From NCBI GenBank assembly GCA_910579615.1, contig CAJTUA010000016.1, positions 48,658 to 112,657 on the forward strand: DNA of 64,000 bases. Reading direction: 5' to 3'. Positions within the stretch are counted from its first letter, which is position 1. Every line of letters begins with the position of its first letter. The stretch comes from an uncultured Lachnospiraceae bacterium (GTDB lineage: Bacteria; Bacillota; Clostridia; Lachnospirales; Lachnospiraceae). The position numbers were made by a program, and so were the translations under genes. Below, one piece after another: positions 53,087-61,909 of this stretch. Below the pieces are notes generated by a model. The model saw only the letters and a list, made by a program, of their open reading frames with translations. It did no database searches and was not told the origin of the DNA.

Positions 53087-54331
53087 ATGGGTGAGGGCAA
53101 TATACTTTCTGCGGGAATCGGTGAGCTGCGGGAATTAAGGCAAATGCTCGTCTCGCTGGAGGACGACAAGGCAAAAAATGCGGAACTGACATTGAAAGAA
53201 GAGCAGTTAGAAAAGCAGATACAGACGCTTGAAAAACAGCTGTCCGATAAGATTGCTCAGGTGGCAAAAACAAGGAGCACGGAACTGGGCGCAACTTATG
53301 ACGAGCAGCTGGAAAAGACAAAAAGCAGGCTGCGGAAGGTGCGGACAAAAAAAGACAAACAAAAAGGTCTTCAAGTCGCGGAGCGGATTGCCTCCGAGAC
53401 TGCCCAGGTGCGTGAGGAACGCAGGCAGCTGTATGAGCAGATGGGGCAGCTTTATAAGGAAAATAAAATTCCGCGCTTCCTGAACAACCGCTTTATGCAT
53501 GCGCTTTATATACCACAGGGGCTCAAAGATATTCTTATTATACTGTTGACCCTGGTGGTTGTTTTGTTTGTCCTGCCGTGTGGGATATATTATTTTGCAT
53601 TCCGCCCGAAGACCGTTTTTTTGATTGTGCTGTATATTGTTACGGTTCTGCTGTTCGGGGGAATCTATATGGCGCTGAACAGCATTTCAAAGCAGCGCAG
53701 CCCGCAGACATTTGAAAAGATAAAGGCGTTGCGCCGCGAGCTGGGTGTAAATCATAAAAATATCCGCAAAATGGAGAAGGCTATCCGCAAAGATAAGGAC
53801 GAAAGCCGTTACGATTTGGATAAATTTAATAATGAATTGCGGGAGCTGGAGGAGGAAGCGGAGCGCATCACGCAGGAGAAGAAGGCAGCGCTCAAGAAGT
53901 TTGAGGGTGAGACGAAGGCGGTGATTGCGGCAGAGCTGACGGCAGAGTTTGCGGAAAAGCTTGACCCGCTGCGCGAGGAGCACGATGAAGCCTATGAGGA
54001 GCAGCGAAGGGCGGAGGATAGTGTAAAGAGGCTTTCGATGCGGCTTACGAATGAATATAACAGTTATCTTGGAAAAGAAAATCTGAATATCTCGACCCTC
54101 GATGAACTCCTGTGCATTATGGAGGCGGGGGAAGCGGCAACCATCAAGGACGCGCTTGCCGTATATCGCACCCAGGCGGCAGAGTCAAGGGGCGCGGCAC
54201 AGGCAGGAGGCACGGAGGCGATGAAGGAAGCGGCCATGGGAACAGAGGATGCAGAGCCGATAAAGGAAGTGGTTGTGGAAACAGGAGCCAAAGAGCCAGC
54301 AGAAGAAGCAGACGGGGAAAAGGAACCATAG
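53087..54331 (+). CDS. Coiled-coil membrane protein of unknown function
   Basis: 414 residues. GGAGG precedes the ATG. Residues 10-140 form a charged coiled coil; two membrane helices lie at about 145-200 (IILLTLVVVLFVLPCGIYYF and FLIVLYIVTVLLFGGIYMAL); a second coiled coil covers about 205-345; the end is Ala/Glu-rich. Both ends are predicted to face the cytosol, so it may tether or space something at the membrane. I recognise no named family. It follows recR by 73 bases. Confidence 0.6.
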   Translation: MGEGNILSAGIGELRELRQMLVSLEDDKAKNAELTLKEEQLEKQIQTLEKQLSDKIAQVAKTRSTELGATYDEQLEKTKSRLRKVRTKKDKQKGLQVAERIASETAQVREERRQLYEQMGQLYKENKIPRFLNNRFMHALYIPQGLKDILIILLTLVVVLFVLPCGIYYFAFRPKTVFLIVLYIVTVLLFGGIYMALNSISKQRSPQTFEKIKALRRELGVNHKNIRKMEKAIRKDKDESRYDLDKFNNELRELEEEAERITQEKKAALKKFEGETKAVIAAELTAEFAEKLDPLREEHDEAYEEQRRAEDSVKRLSMRLTNEYNSYLGKENLNISTLDELLCIMEAGEAATIKDALAVYRTQAAESRGAAQAGGTEAMKEAAMGTEDAEPIKEVVVETGAKEPAEEADGEKEP

Positions 54332-54384
54332 AGCCGACAGGGGAAGCGACCGTAAAAGCGTAAAAGTAAATGAAATAAAAAAGA

Positions 54385-54412
54385 GACAGGCCTAACTGAC
54401 CTGTCCTTTTTG
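54385..54412. terminator. Bidirectional intrinsic terminator
   Basis: GACAGG (54385-54390) pairs with CCTGTC (54400-54405), followed by CTTTTTG on the plus strand and by TCTTTTTT on the minus strand. It overlaps the stop codon of the EAL gene. Confidence 0.75.
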
Positions 54413-56143
54413 CTTCACAAGAAGCTCAAAAAACGCATCCTCCGGCATCGGTTTGGCATAATAATACCCCTGCACCTGGTCGCAGCCGATACTTTGCAGC
54501 AATTCCACCTGTTCCTTTGTTTCGACACCTTCTGCAAGTACCCCAAGCTTTAGCTTATCCGCCATCGAGATAACCTGTTCCAATATGAGGCGCCCTTTCC
54601 CTGAAACCATCATATTTTCCATGAATTTCCGGTCCAGTTTTATTACATCAAACGGAGTCTCAAGAAGGATGTTCAAAGAAGAATAGCCGCTCCCAAAATC
54701 ATCCATCAAAAGGGTGAAGCCCTCATCCTTTAGCTGCAGTGCCTTTAAACTGACCTGTTGGTCGTCCGCCGTTTCCGTAATTTCAAGTTCCAGAAGATTT
54801 TTGGACACGCCGTGGTTTTTGATGATATCACATAGAACGCTGATGCACTCATTATCCCGCAGATGAACCCTTGAGACATTGACGGAAACCGGGCAGGAAG
54901 TGATGCCCGCAGTTTCGCATTTTTTGAGGAAACGGCAGGCCTCTTCCCATATGTAGTAATCCACTTTCCGGATAAAACCATTTTCTTCAATAATCGGGAT
55001 AAACTGATCCGGATAAATCATGCCCCTCTGCGGATGAAACCAGCGGACGAGCGCTTCCGCCCCGATAATCTCGTTTTTGGCAATGCTGTATTTGGGCTGG
55101 AGATACATTTTAAATTGCCGTTCCGTGATTGCGGTCTGCATGTTTTCTTCAATGAATTTCCGGTTGTACAGCGATTCCTTAAATTGCTCGCGGTAAAACA
55201 GGATGTTGGAAAGGATATTGTTTTTGGCTGCTTTCCTTGCCATTGCTGCGCGGTCTTCCATCTGGCGAAGCTCCATCTCACGGTCCTCTACCGTGTAGAT
55301 GCCGTAGGACATTTGGAGCTTCACATTTTTAAAGCTTTCTGTTTTTCGGGCAAGCTGGTGGATGAAACTGGTAAGTTCCTCCTCCTTGTCATATTCGGTA
55401 ACAACCAGGAACACATCGCTGCGGAGATTAATAAAAAACTGATTCTCACTGCAGCATTCTTTGAGGCAGTGGCTGATAAACTCCAAAACCTCATCGCCGA
55501 ATTTCTCACCATACAAATCGTTGATAATCTTGAATTTGCGAATGTCAAACTGGATAAAGCCGATGCCACGCGATGAGGAATATAAGAGGTTATTCACATT
55601 GCGCCGGAAACGATTGCGCTTGCTGATGCCCTTGAGCACACGGTGCATTTCGTTTTCCGGAATATCCTCCAGATTGATATTGCTCTCCTTGATGTCTTTC
55701 AGATAATCGGCCAGCATCCGTTCCAAAATCTCGATGCTGATGTTAAGTGCACGCGGGCATTTTTTCAAAATCAGCCCTTCCCTGCGAATTTCGGCCATCT
55801 CTTCCGGCTTGGAAATATCCTTGCCAAGAATATCCCGGCAATGAATGACACCATCCATTTGTTCCGTGAAAAGGCGGATAAACTCCTCTGTTTTTCTGTT
55901 TCCATATACTTCCAACTCCCGGTCAAGGGAATCATAAAAGCCGAATGCCATCCCAAGCACCAGCAGCGATGCGGTGATGCAGCCGCAGGTGCTGCCCTGC
56001 CGCATCCCGCCGCCAAAGCATGTGCTGATTCGGAATGCTGTTTTTAAGTCCAGGCCGAAATCTTCTGCGAATGCCCCAAACAATGCCTGGGAACAGTGGT
56101 ATTGCTGATGCAGAAGCTGTTCTGCCTTTTCAAGGTGTGTCAT
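54392..56143 (-). CDS. C_GCAxxG_C_C redox-type domain fused to GGDEF-like and EAL domains
   Basis: 583 residues. Residues 1-150 match the C_GCAxxG_C_C family end to end: AEQLLHQQYHCSQALF (C17), STCFGGGMRQG (C42), GSTCGCITASLLVLGM (C53, C55), HCRDILGKDIS (C102), LKKCPRAL (C129). A GGDEF fold follows (about 185-310) but its signature is RSDVF, so cyclase activity is unlikely. The EAL domain (about 335-580) is intact: EALVRW, ELEITET, DDFGSGYSS, IKLD, AEGVE. It should hydrolyse c-di-GMP, perhaps under redox or metal control of the cysteine domain. This order of domains is unusual. Confidence 0.85.
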   Translation of the reverse strand: MTHLEKAEQLLHQQYHCSQALFGAFAEDFGLDLKTAFRISTCFGGGMRQGSTCGCITASLLVLGMAFGFYDSLDRELEVYGNRKTEEFIRLFTEQMDGVIHCRDILGKDISKPEEMAEIRREGLILKKCPRALNISIEILERMLADYLKDIKESNINLEDIPENEMHRVLKGISKRNRFRRNVNNLLYSSSRGIGFIQFDIRKFKIINDLYGEKFGDEVLEFISHCLKECCSENQFFINLRSDVFLVVTEYDKEEELTSFIHQLARKTESFKNVKLQMSYGIYTVEDREMELRQMEDRAAMARKAAKNNILSNILFYREQFKESLYNRKFIEENMQTAITERQFKMYLQPKYSIAKNEIIGAEALVRWFHPQRGMIYPDQFIPIIEENGFIRKVDYYIWEEACRFLKKCETAGITSCPVSVNVSRVHLRDNECISVLCDIIKNHGVSKNLLELEITETADDQQVSLKALQLKDEGFTLLMDDFGSGYSSLNILLETPFDVIKLDRKFMENMMVSGKGRLILEQVISMADKLKLGVLAEGVETKEQVELLQSIGCDQVQGYYYAKPMPEDAFFELLVKQKGQVS

Positions 56144-56570
56144 ATCGCGCCCTCCTGTTTAAATTCCACATATATCTGGATGAACCCATGTTCCGTACTG
56201 ATAATTTTATCCGATATGTTCCGTCAGCCGCCACTAAAGCTATCGAGACAAATATTGTTTTCAGGGGTTGTGCCGTTTTTGTTTCCTATCCCATAGCACA
56301 GTTTTACGAGATGGATACAGATATTTTAACAGACAACTGCGAATTTGTGAAGCAAAAATTAAATTTTACAACAAAATATCTGAAAGATTAAATAAAAATA
56401 TATAAAATGCGGAAGAAAATATCATAGGAGACTATGCAAGATACCACAAAGAAAACCATTCTGCGAAGGATGCTACAAAAACACAAAGAAAAACCGATTG
56501 CCATACAGCCGGCAGAAAGACGCGCCCGCACGGCAATCGGTTCCGTTCCCTTTTCGGTTCCGCTCCCTTT
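56144..56570. promoter_or_regulatory. Intergenic region with EAL-gene promoter
   Basis: On the minus strand TTCACA (56351-56346), 17 bases, TAAAAT (56328-56323) reads toward the EAL gene, leaving a leader of about 170 bases. I looked for a c-di-GMP riboswitch in that leader and did not find its conserved core. The rest is AT-rich, and the YyaC terminator lies at its far end. No gene is seen. Confidence 0.5.
56486..56542 (-). terminator. Intrinsic terminator of the YyaC gene
   Basis: aaccgattgcc (56492-56502) and ggcaatcggtt (56532-56542) pair perfectly around 29 bases; read on the minus strand the stem is followed by TTTTTCTTTG. Confidence 0.75.
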
Positions 56571-57158
56571 TCATGGAACGTAAGTTCCCAAAAACACCTT
56601 TTTTCGGTCAAGTTTGTAAATAAAATGGCGGATTCCGTCAAAAATCTGGTCGGAAAGTGACATTACAATGTGCAGCCTTGTTGTCTGGAGAAGCATCTGG
56701 TCAAGCAGCCCGGAAATATTGACAATGCCGGTAATATAGTAGTCGCCAACAAAAGGCAGCTGCTTGTCCACCCCTGCACCAGGACGCAGAGGACCTTCCC
56801 CGAGTGTGTAATAGCCGACATGCGAGGAGCGTCCGAGGGAAGCGTCAATCGCGATAATCAGCGGATTTTCGTGATTTTGGTATATTTTGTCAATTGTTTC
56901 CTGGAGATTTTTTGCGTGTACCGGTTCCTGCAGCGTGCCGTATACAAAGTAAGGGGAATTGCGGAAAATCGCGTTAAGCCTGTGGCCGAGCAGGGGTCCT
57001 AAGCAGTCCCCGGTTGCGCGGTCGGAGCCGATGCATAAAAAGACCAGCGGGCGGTTGCCGAGGTCATCCCGGAGCAGCTGATACAGGCTGTTACCAAATT
57101 CAACGGAAGAATATCGGTCGTTTGTGTTAAAATATAATATTTTCTTTTCTTTCTGCAT
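56571..57158 (-). CDS. yyaC: YyaC-like spore protease (DUF1256)
   Basis: 195 residues. LVFLCIGSDRATGDCLGPLLGHRL, PLIIAIDASLGRSSHVGYYTLGEGPLRPGAGVDKQLP and VGDYYITGIVNISG (read in parts) match YyaC, a germination-protease-like protein made during sporulation. It supports a spore-forming organism. The promoter may be a sporulation type; no sigma-A boxes are evident upstream. It has its own terminator. Confidence 0.88.
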   Translation of the reverse strand: MQKEKKILYFNTNDRYSSVEFGNSLYQLLRDDLGNRPLVFLCIGSDRATGDCLGPLLGHRLNAIFRNSPYFVYGTLQEPVHAKNLQETIDKIYQNHENPLIIAIDASLGRSSHVGYYTLGEGPLRPGAGVDKQLPFVGDYYITGIVNISGLLDQMLLQTTRLHIVMSLSDQIFDGIRHFIYKLDRKKVFLGTYVP

Positions 57159-57434
57159 AACTGACTGTCTTGCTGCCTTTCTCTGATTTATTGTATTCTA
57201 AGTATTTCCAAGGATGTAAAAGATAGACATGGAATTGGAGGATATTTTAAAAATCCGGCACAAAAAAACGAAAACGAGGGAGGATTATATGATATAAAAC
57301 GGAAAAATGTGTGAAAACAGAGCTGATGGGCGTATTCTGCGGTGAATTTTCTGGCGGCATGGCGTTCTTTTGACAAAATACCTATGCGCTCCGTGGTACG
57401 ATGACTGCAAAAAGGAAAGGCAGGGAGCGCTGAA

Positions 57435-58982
57435 ATGATAGAAAATATTTACAGCAATATGGGGAGCGCGGAAGGGGAATACCAAGTCAGCGGAAGGCGG
57501 CCGCCCAAAAACCTCAGGCAGATTGGTTTTTTTTCCAGTGATTTGCGGATTTATCTGGAGGATTATGTACATACTTTTACGCACTGGCTGGCAGAGCGGG
57601 ACCACACACAGCGCTGTGTTGCAGTTCTTGTCGGTGAATTTGCAAAATCCGAGCATGCGCGGGAAGTCTATGCATACGGCGCAGTCGTGGCGGAACACGC
57701 GTGCGATGGCGGAAAAATAGAGATGACATCACAGGTGTGGACAAAAATATATGAGACAATCAAGGAATTTTTTCCGGACGGCGAGATTGTCGGGTGGTTT
57801 TGTGGCGGGACAAGCTACACGGAGGAGGAACGTGAAGAAATCCGCCAGGTCCATACGGACCATTTTGCAGGAACGGACCGCATTTTGATGTTGTATGACT
57901 TCCTTGACCGTGAGGAGGAATTTTACCGCTATGAAGAAAGCGGGATGGCGCGGCAGGATGGTTATTATATTTATTATGAGAAAAATACAGAAATGCAGGA
58001 ATACATGATTGAACAAAAGCAGGGCAAAGGGAGCGAGGAGAACGTGAATGACCGGGCGGTTCAGGAGGTGCGTGCGCGTTGGAACGGCACGGAGAAACGG
58101 GAGGAAGAAGAGAGCGTACAGACGGGGCAGGAGGGGAAAGCACCAGAAAACGGGGGCAACCGTTTTTTATATCTGGTGGGCATTGCCATGTCCGCGGTCG
58201 CGCTGATTGCCGCCGCCTCAATGCTTTACAACCAGGAGAGGCTCAAAGGCTTTGAGCAGACCTTGAACCACCTGATTGGCAATGTGGACGAAGAACCGGA
58301 CACGCAGGAGGTTTCGGGCAAAGTGGATGGGCAGGGGCAGGTGCCGGGGAAGGATGAGGAGAAATCCGGCGTGATGTCATGGGGTGCGCCGGGAAAAGAT
58401 GGTACAGGAGATGACAGCGAAACGAAGGATGGTACACACGACGATGGCACAGAAAAAGAAACCGATAACCAGACACCGACACCGGATGGCACAGGAAATG
58501 AAAAAAATTCCCCGGATGATGCAGAAGTGACACCGACAACGCCAGAAAATACCCCTGGGGGAACACCGGCCGTGGACGGTACGGAGAAAGAGAATACCCC
58601 GACCAAAAATCCAGAATTAAAGGAAACAGGGAACGGGCAGGACGGGAAAAACACAGATGGAGATAATACCGGGAATGAAGGGAACGGGGAAGAAAACAAT
58701 ACACAAAAAGAAGACAAAACCGGGCAGGATGGGGAGAAGGAGAACGAAGATGCTGAGAAGGACGATGGGACAGGAAGTGTGCAGACTGCGGAAATCGGCG
58801 GTTCAGGTCCGGCGGTTGACACCTCAAATATGCAGTTTTACACTGTCAAACCGGGGGACACGCTTATCAGTATTTGCAGGAAATTGTATGGCAATCTGGA
58901 CAATCTTGAGTATATCAAGGGTCTGAACCAGCTCAACGATGAAAATTTGATTTATGTTGACCAGGAATTGTTGGTACCGTAA
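57435..58982 (+). CDS. Membrane protein with MPN/JAB-like N-terminal domain and C-terminal LysM
   Basis: 515 residues from ATG 57435 after AGGGAG. Residues about 25-180 resemble the MPN/JAB fold (CVAVLVGEFAKSEHAREVYAYGAVVAEHA, GEIVGWFCGGTSYTEEEREEI), but the usual HxH metal ligands are replaced by CGG, so peptidase activity is unlikely. A membrane helix lies near 242-263. A long Asp/Glu/Thr/Pro linker (about 280-460) leads to a LysM domain (469-515; FYTVKPGDTLISICRKLYG) that should bind peptidoglycan. It may connect a cytosolic partner to the wall. Confidence 0.7.
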   Translation: MIENIYSNMGSAEGEYQVSGRRPPKNLRQIGFFSSDLRIYLEDYVHTFTHWLAERDHTQRCVAVLVGEFAKSEHAREVYAYGAVVAEHACDGGKIEMTSQVWTKIYETIKEFFPDGEIVGWFCGGTSYTEEEREEIRQVHTDHFAGTDRILMLYDFLDREEEFYRYEESGMARQDGYYIYYEKNTEMQEYMIEQKQGKGSEENVNDRAVQEVRARWNGTEKREEEESVQTGQEGKAPENGGNRFLYLVGIAMSAVALIAAASMLYNQERLKGFEQTLNHLIGNVDEEPDTQEVSGKVDGQGQVPGKDEEKSGVMSWGAPGKDGTGDDSETKDGTHDDGTEKETDNQTPTPDGTGNEKNSPDDAEVTPTTPENTPGGTPAVDGTEKENTPTKNPELKETGNGQDGKNTDGDNTGNEGNGEENNTQKEDKTGQDGEKENEDAEKDDGTGSVQTAEIGGSGPAVDTSNMQFYTVKPGDTLISICRKLYGNLDNLEYIKGLNQLNDENLIYVDQELLVP

Positions 58983-59033
58983 CTGAAAATGTGGAAAGCA
59001 TAGAAAAAAATAGTGTCTTTTTTAGAAAGTCAT

Positions 59034-59041
59034 GCTATAAT
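59034..59041 (+). promoter_or_regulatory. Extended -10 promoter of the DUF5711 gene
   Basis: TG-C-TATAAT at 59034-59041: a perfect -10 with a TGN extension; the -35 is poor. It leads into a leader of about 120 bases. Confidence 0.6.
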
Positions 59042-59165
59042 GGGATAGTATGGCTTTTTAAATTGAAATGAAATGAGGACATGCGCTTTCCGGGGCGTGC
59101 GGAACGCGGAAATGAGTTCTCAGATATATCCCCGGGGAAGAGCGCTTTGGAATGGAGTTATTATT

Positions 59166-60344
59166 ATGAAACAGTTTGATCGGAGGCTGCGCTCGAAGGC
59201 GGAAGCAGCAAAGCTGAATCGAAAAAGATATCTGATATCGGTTCTTGCCGTGGTCTGCCTGCTCGTGATTGCGGGGATTATATTTTTCGGACGCAAGAAA
59301 GAAAAGGTGTATAATACCTATGAGACTGTTGATACCGTACCGTTAAGCACGGACAGTTCCGTCCGTTACTGCGCGTACAATGGTGGGTATATCAGCTATG
59401 GGCGGGATGGCGCGGTGGCGTTTGATGCCCGCGGGGAGCAGCGCTGGAATGTTGCTTACGTGATGAAAAATCCGATTGTGTCCGTTTGTTCCGGATACGC
59501 GGTTCTCGCGGACAAAGGGGGAAGCCAGTTCTGCATTGTAGATGGGAACGGCACGGCAAGCCGTTTTGAGCTGACAGAGAAGATTGCTTCTGTAAAAATA
59601 GCGTCGCAGGGGGTCACGGCAGTCATGGCAACCGGGGAGGAAAGGGATCATATCTATCTGTATGAGCCGGACAGCTCTGGGGCGTTGGTGGATATTATGA
59701 CCGTGACAAAGAACAATGGTTTCCCGCTTGCGCTGGCATTGTCGCAGGACGGCAGGAAATTGGTTACTTCCTATGTCTCGATAGAGAGCGGGAGCTGTGT
59801 CAGCTGGGTTACTTTCTATAATTTTGGGGAGGTCGGGCAGAATTACGTCGATAACATGGTTGGTTCCTACTCGTTTGATGACCTTGTGCCGGAGGTTGCT
59901 TTTGTGACAAATGACACTGCGATGATTTGCAGGGAGGGCGGAATTGTTTTTTACCGTGTGACAGAGGTGCCAAAAGCCTTGGCGAAAGAAGATTTTACGC
60001 AGAGAATCCGCAGCGTGTTTTACAGCAGCGATTACACGGGGGTGGTTCTTGAGAAAGCATCGGACTCGGGGGAAAAACAGCTTGTCATGTATCAGAATGC
60101 CAGAGGGAAAAAAGTGTTGGATATGGACTTTGTCGGCGAATATAAGGGGATTTACACGTCAGGAAAAGATATTGTGTGCTATGACAGCGGGCGGCTGACG
60201 ATTTACAATATAGAAGGAAAGCAGAAGCTCCGGATGGATATTGAAAAAAATATCAATGCCGTATTCCCGGTGGATGACAGTACGAGATACATACTGATTG
60301 GGAACGAGACCGCGGATATTATCCAGTTAAAGCAGACGGAGTAG
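59166..60344 (+). CDS. DUF5711 membrane-anchored propeller-like protein
   Basis: 392 residues from ATG 59166 after GGAG; a longer frame from 59073 lies in the leader. One membrane helix at about 22-40 is followed by an external domain of repeated beta units (GGYISYGRDGAVAFDARGEQRWN, VSVCSGYAVLADKGGSQFCIVD, in parts) as in DUF5711. The family role is unknown. CvpA follows after 84 bases. Confidence 0.75.
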   Translation: MKQFDRRLRSKAEAAKLNRKRYLISVLAVVCLLVIAGIIFFGRKKEKVYNTYETVDTVPLSTDSSVRYCAYNGGYISYGRDGAVAFDARGEQRWNVAYVMKNPIVSVCSGYAVLADKGGSQFCIVDGNGTASRFELTEKIASVKIASQGVTAVMATGEERDHIYLYEPDSSGALVDIMTVTKNNGFPLALALSQDGRKLVTSYVSIESGSCVSWVTFYNFGEVGQNYVDNMVGSYSFDDLVPEVAFVTNDTAMICREGGIVFYRVTEVPKALAKEDFTQRIRSVFYSSDYTGVVLEKASDSGEKQLVMYQNARGKKVLDMDFVGEYKGIYTSGKDIVCYDSGRLTIYNIEGKQKLRMDIEKNINAVFPVDDSTRYILIGNETADIIQLKQTE

Positions 60345-60428
60345 GGGCGGGTGCGCGGAAACCAGAAATGGTATGCGCCGCGCATGGGTGCCGGCAGGGC
60401 ATATAGGACTTGATTACAGGGGGTATCT

Positions 60429-61142
60429 ATGAATATTTTACTGGTGGTTATCATTGCCTTTTTTGTGGTTGAGGCAGTGGTCGGAATGAAACGGGGATTT
60501 ATCAAAACCATATTTTCGATGTTTTCTGTGATTGTTGCGTTGGTTGTGACAGCATTTGTCAGCCCGGTTGTGACGCAGAGGCTGCAGGATAATGAAAATG
60601 TGATGACTTACTTTGTGGAAAAGGCGGATGCGTTGCTCCCGTTTGAGGAAGTGGAGTCGATGCTCAACCTCGAAAATAAGAAGGGGGAACAGGAAAAGTT
60701 CCTGGAATCGCTTCCGCTGCCGCAGAGCATCCGCAAACAGCTCGCAGAAAGCAACAACAGGGATTATTATAAAGCGCTCGGTGTTGATACGTTCCGTGCT
60801 TACCTGTGCAATTATATCGCGTGTATGATTATCAGTGCGCTTTCGTTTGTGGCGACCTTTGCGGCAATGCTTGTGCTCTTAAAGGTGTTGTGCTTCTCGC
60901 TTGATTTAATCAGTAAGCTTCCGTTGCTCAATCAGGTGAACCACCTGCTTGGCATGGGGATGGGTATTTTGTATGCGCTTTTGCTTGTCTGGGTCGGGGG
61001 TGTTGTGCTGACCGCGGTCAGTACAACGGCGGCAGGTAACAGCCTGATGGAAATGGTGAACGACAGTGCGGTTTTGAGTTTTCTCTACAATCATAATCCG
61101 CTGCTTGGGAAGGTTGCTGACCTGAGCAAGATATTACCGTAA
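60429..61142 (+). CDS. CvpA family membrane protein
   Basis: 237 residues, four or five membrane helices. The start VVIIAFFVVEAVVGMKRGFIKTIFSM and later MLVLLKVLCFSLDLISKLPLLNQVNHLLGMGMGILYALLLVW (in parts) are typical of CvpA/YshB proteins, linked to colicin V export in E. coli but of general unclear function. GGGGG precedes the ATG. Confidence 0.85.
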   Translation: MNILLVVIIAFFVVEAVVGMKRGFIKTIFSMFSVIVALVVTAFVSPVVTQRLQDNENVMTYFVEKADALLPFEEVESMLNLENKKGEQEKFLESLPLPQSIRKQLAESNNRDYYKALGVDTFRAYLCNYIACMIISALSFVATFAAMLVLLKVLCFSLDLISKLPLLNQVNHLLGMGMGILYALLLVWVGGVVLTAVSTTAAGNSLMEMVNDSAVLSFLYNHNPLLGKVADLSKILP

Positions 61143-61214
61143 AATATGAAACCGAAACGGGCGGGTGCAAGGGCTGTCTTGGGCAAAAGCTTCACCTGCG
61201 GAAAGGAGCTGAGG

Positions 61215-61874
61215 ATGGGTATGGAAGCGGTGGTTTTTGACATGGATGGTCTGATGTTTGACACGGAGCGGGTTTTTGTGGAGGCGTGGGATTACGCCGG
61301 GGAAAAAATCGGCATCGGAAAAGCGGGCTATATGAACTTAAAGACCCTCGGTTTGAACAAGCAGGCCTCCGAGGCGGTCTGGCGCGAGGAATTCGGGGAT
61401 GCATATGACGTGGAGGCACTGCGCAGATACGCAAAGGAATTCATTTCTGATTATTATAAGAACAATAAGGTTCCGGTGAAAAAAGGTTTGTATATCCTGC
61501 TTGATTATTTAAAAGAAAAGAAATTCCGCCTGGCGGTAGCGTCTTCCTCGCCGCGGTGGGAAGTGGAGCGGCATTTGCAGGATGCGGGAGTTTTGTCATA
61601 CTTTGAGACGCTTGTCTGCGGGGATATGGTTGAAAACTCAAAGCCCGCGCCGGATATTTACCTGGCGGCGTGCGGGCAGCTTAAAGTGCTGCCAAAGGCC
61701 TGCTATGCGTTAGAGGATTCGAAAAACGGCTTGATTTCCGCGCACCGGGCAGGCTGTGTGCCGCTTATGGTGCCGGATTTGTGGCAGCCGGATGAGCAAG
61801 TGCGCCAGTTTGTGGCGGGGATTTTTGAAGACTTGGAGAAAATAAAAGAATATTTGGAAAAACTGGAGAATTGA
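61215..61874 (+). CDS. HAD-superfamily phosphatase (beta-phosphoglucomutase-like)
   Basis: 219 residues from ATG 61215 after AAGGAG. Motif I VVFDMDGLMFDTE with nucleophile D, motif II VASSSPR, motif III K in ENSKPAPDIY, motif IV ALEDSKNG. It belongs to the subfamily of beta-phosphoglucomutases and sugar phosphatases; the substrate is not deducible. The frame from 61146 adds a basic stretch that is probably leader. Confidence 0.88.
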   Translation: MGMEAVVFDMDGLMFDTERVFVEAWDYAGEKIGIGKAGYMNLKTLGLNKQASEAVWREEFGDAYDVEALRRYAKEFISDYYKNNKVPVKKGLYILLDYLKEKKFRLAVASSSPRWEVERHLQDAGVLSYFETLVCGDMVENSKPAPDIYLAACGQLKVLPKACYALEDSKNGLISAHRAGCVPLMVPDLWQPDEQVRQFVAGIFEDLEKIKEYLEKLEN

Positions 61875-61909
61875 TAAAGAAGAAGGATGTCTTTGGGAAA
61901 GGGGGATAG

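Noticed and set aside
54900..55600. GGDEF domain as an active diguanylate cyclase
   Set aside because: The active-site loop is RSDVF, missing the two glycines and the acidic DE/EE pair needed for catalysis.
56144..56320. c-di-GMP riboswitch in the EAL-gene leader
   Set aside because: The leader is long enough, but the conserved core of the GEMM motifs was not found by eye.
58226..58822. Long antisense frames opposite the LysM protein linker
   Set aside because: Low-complexity Ser/Pro/Phe mirror of the Asp/Glu/Thr repeats.
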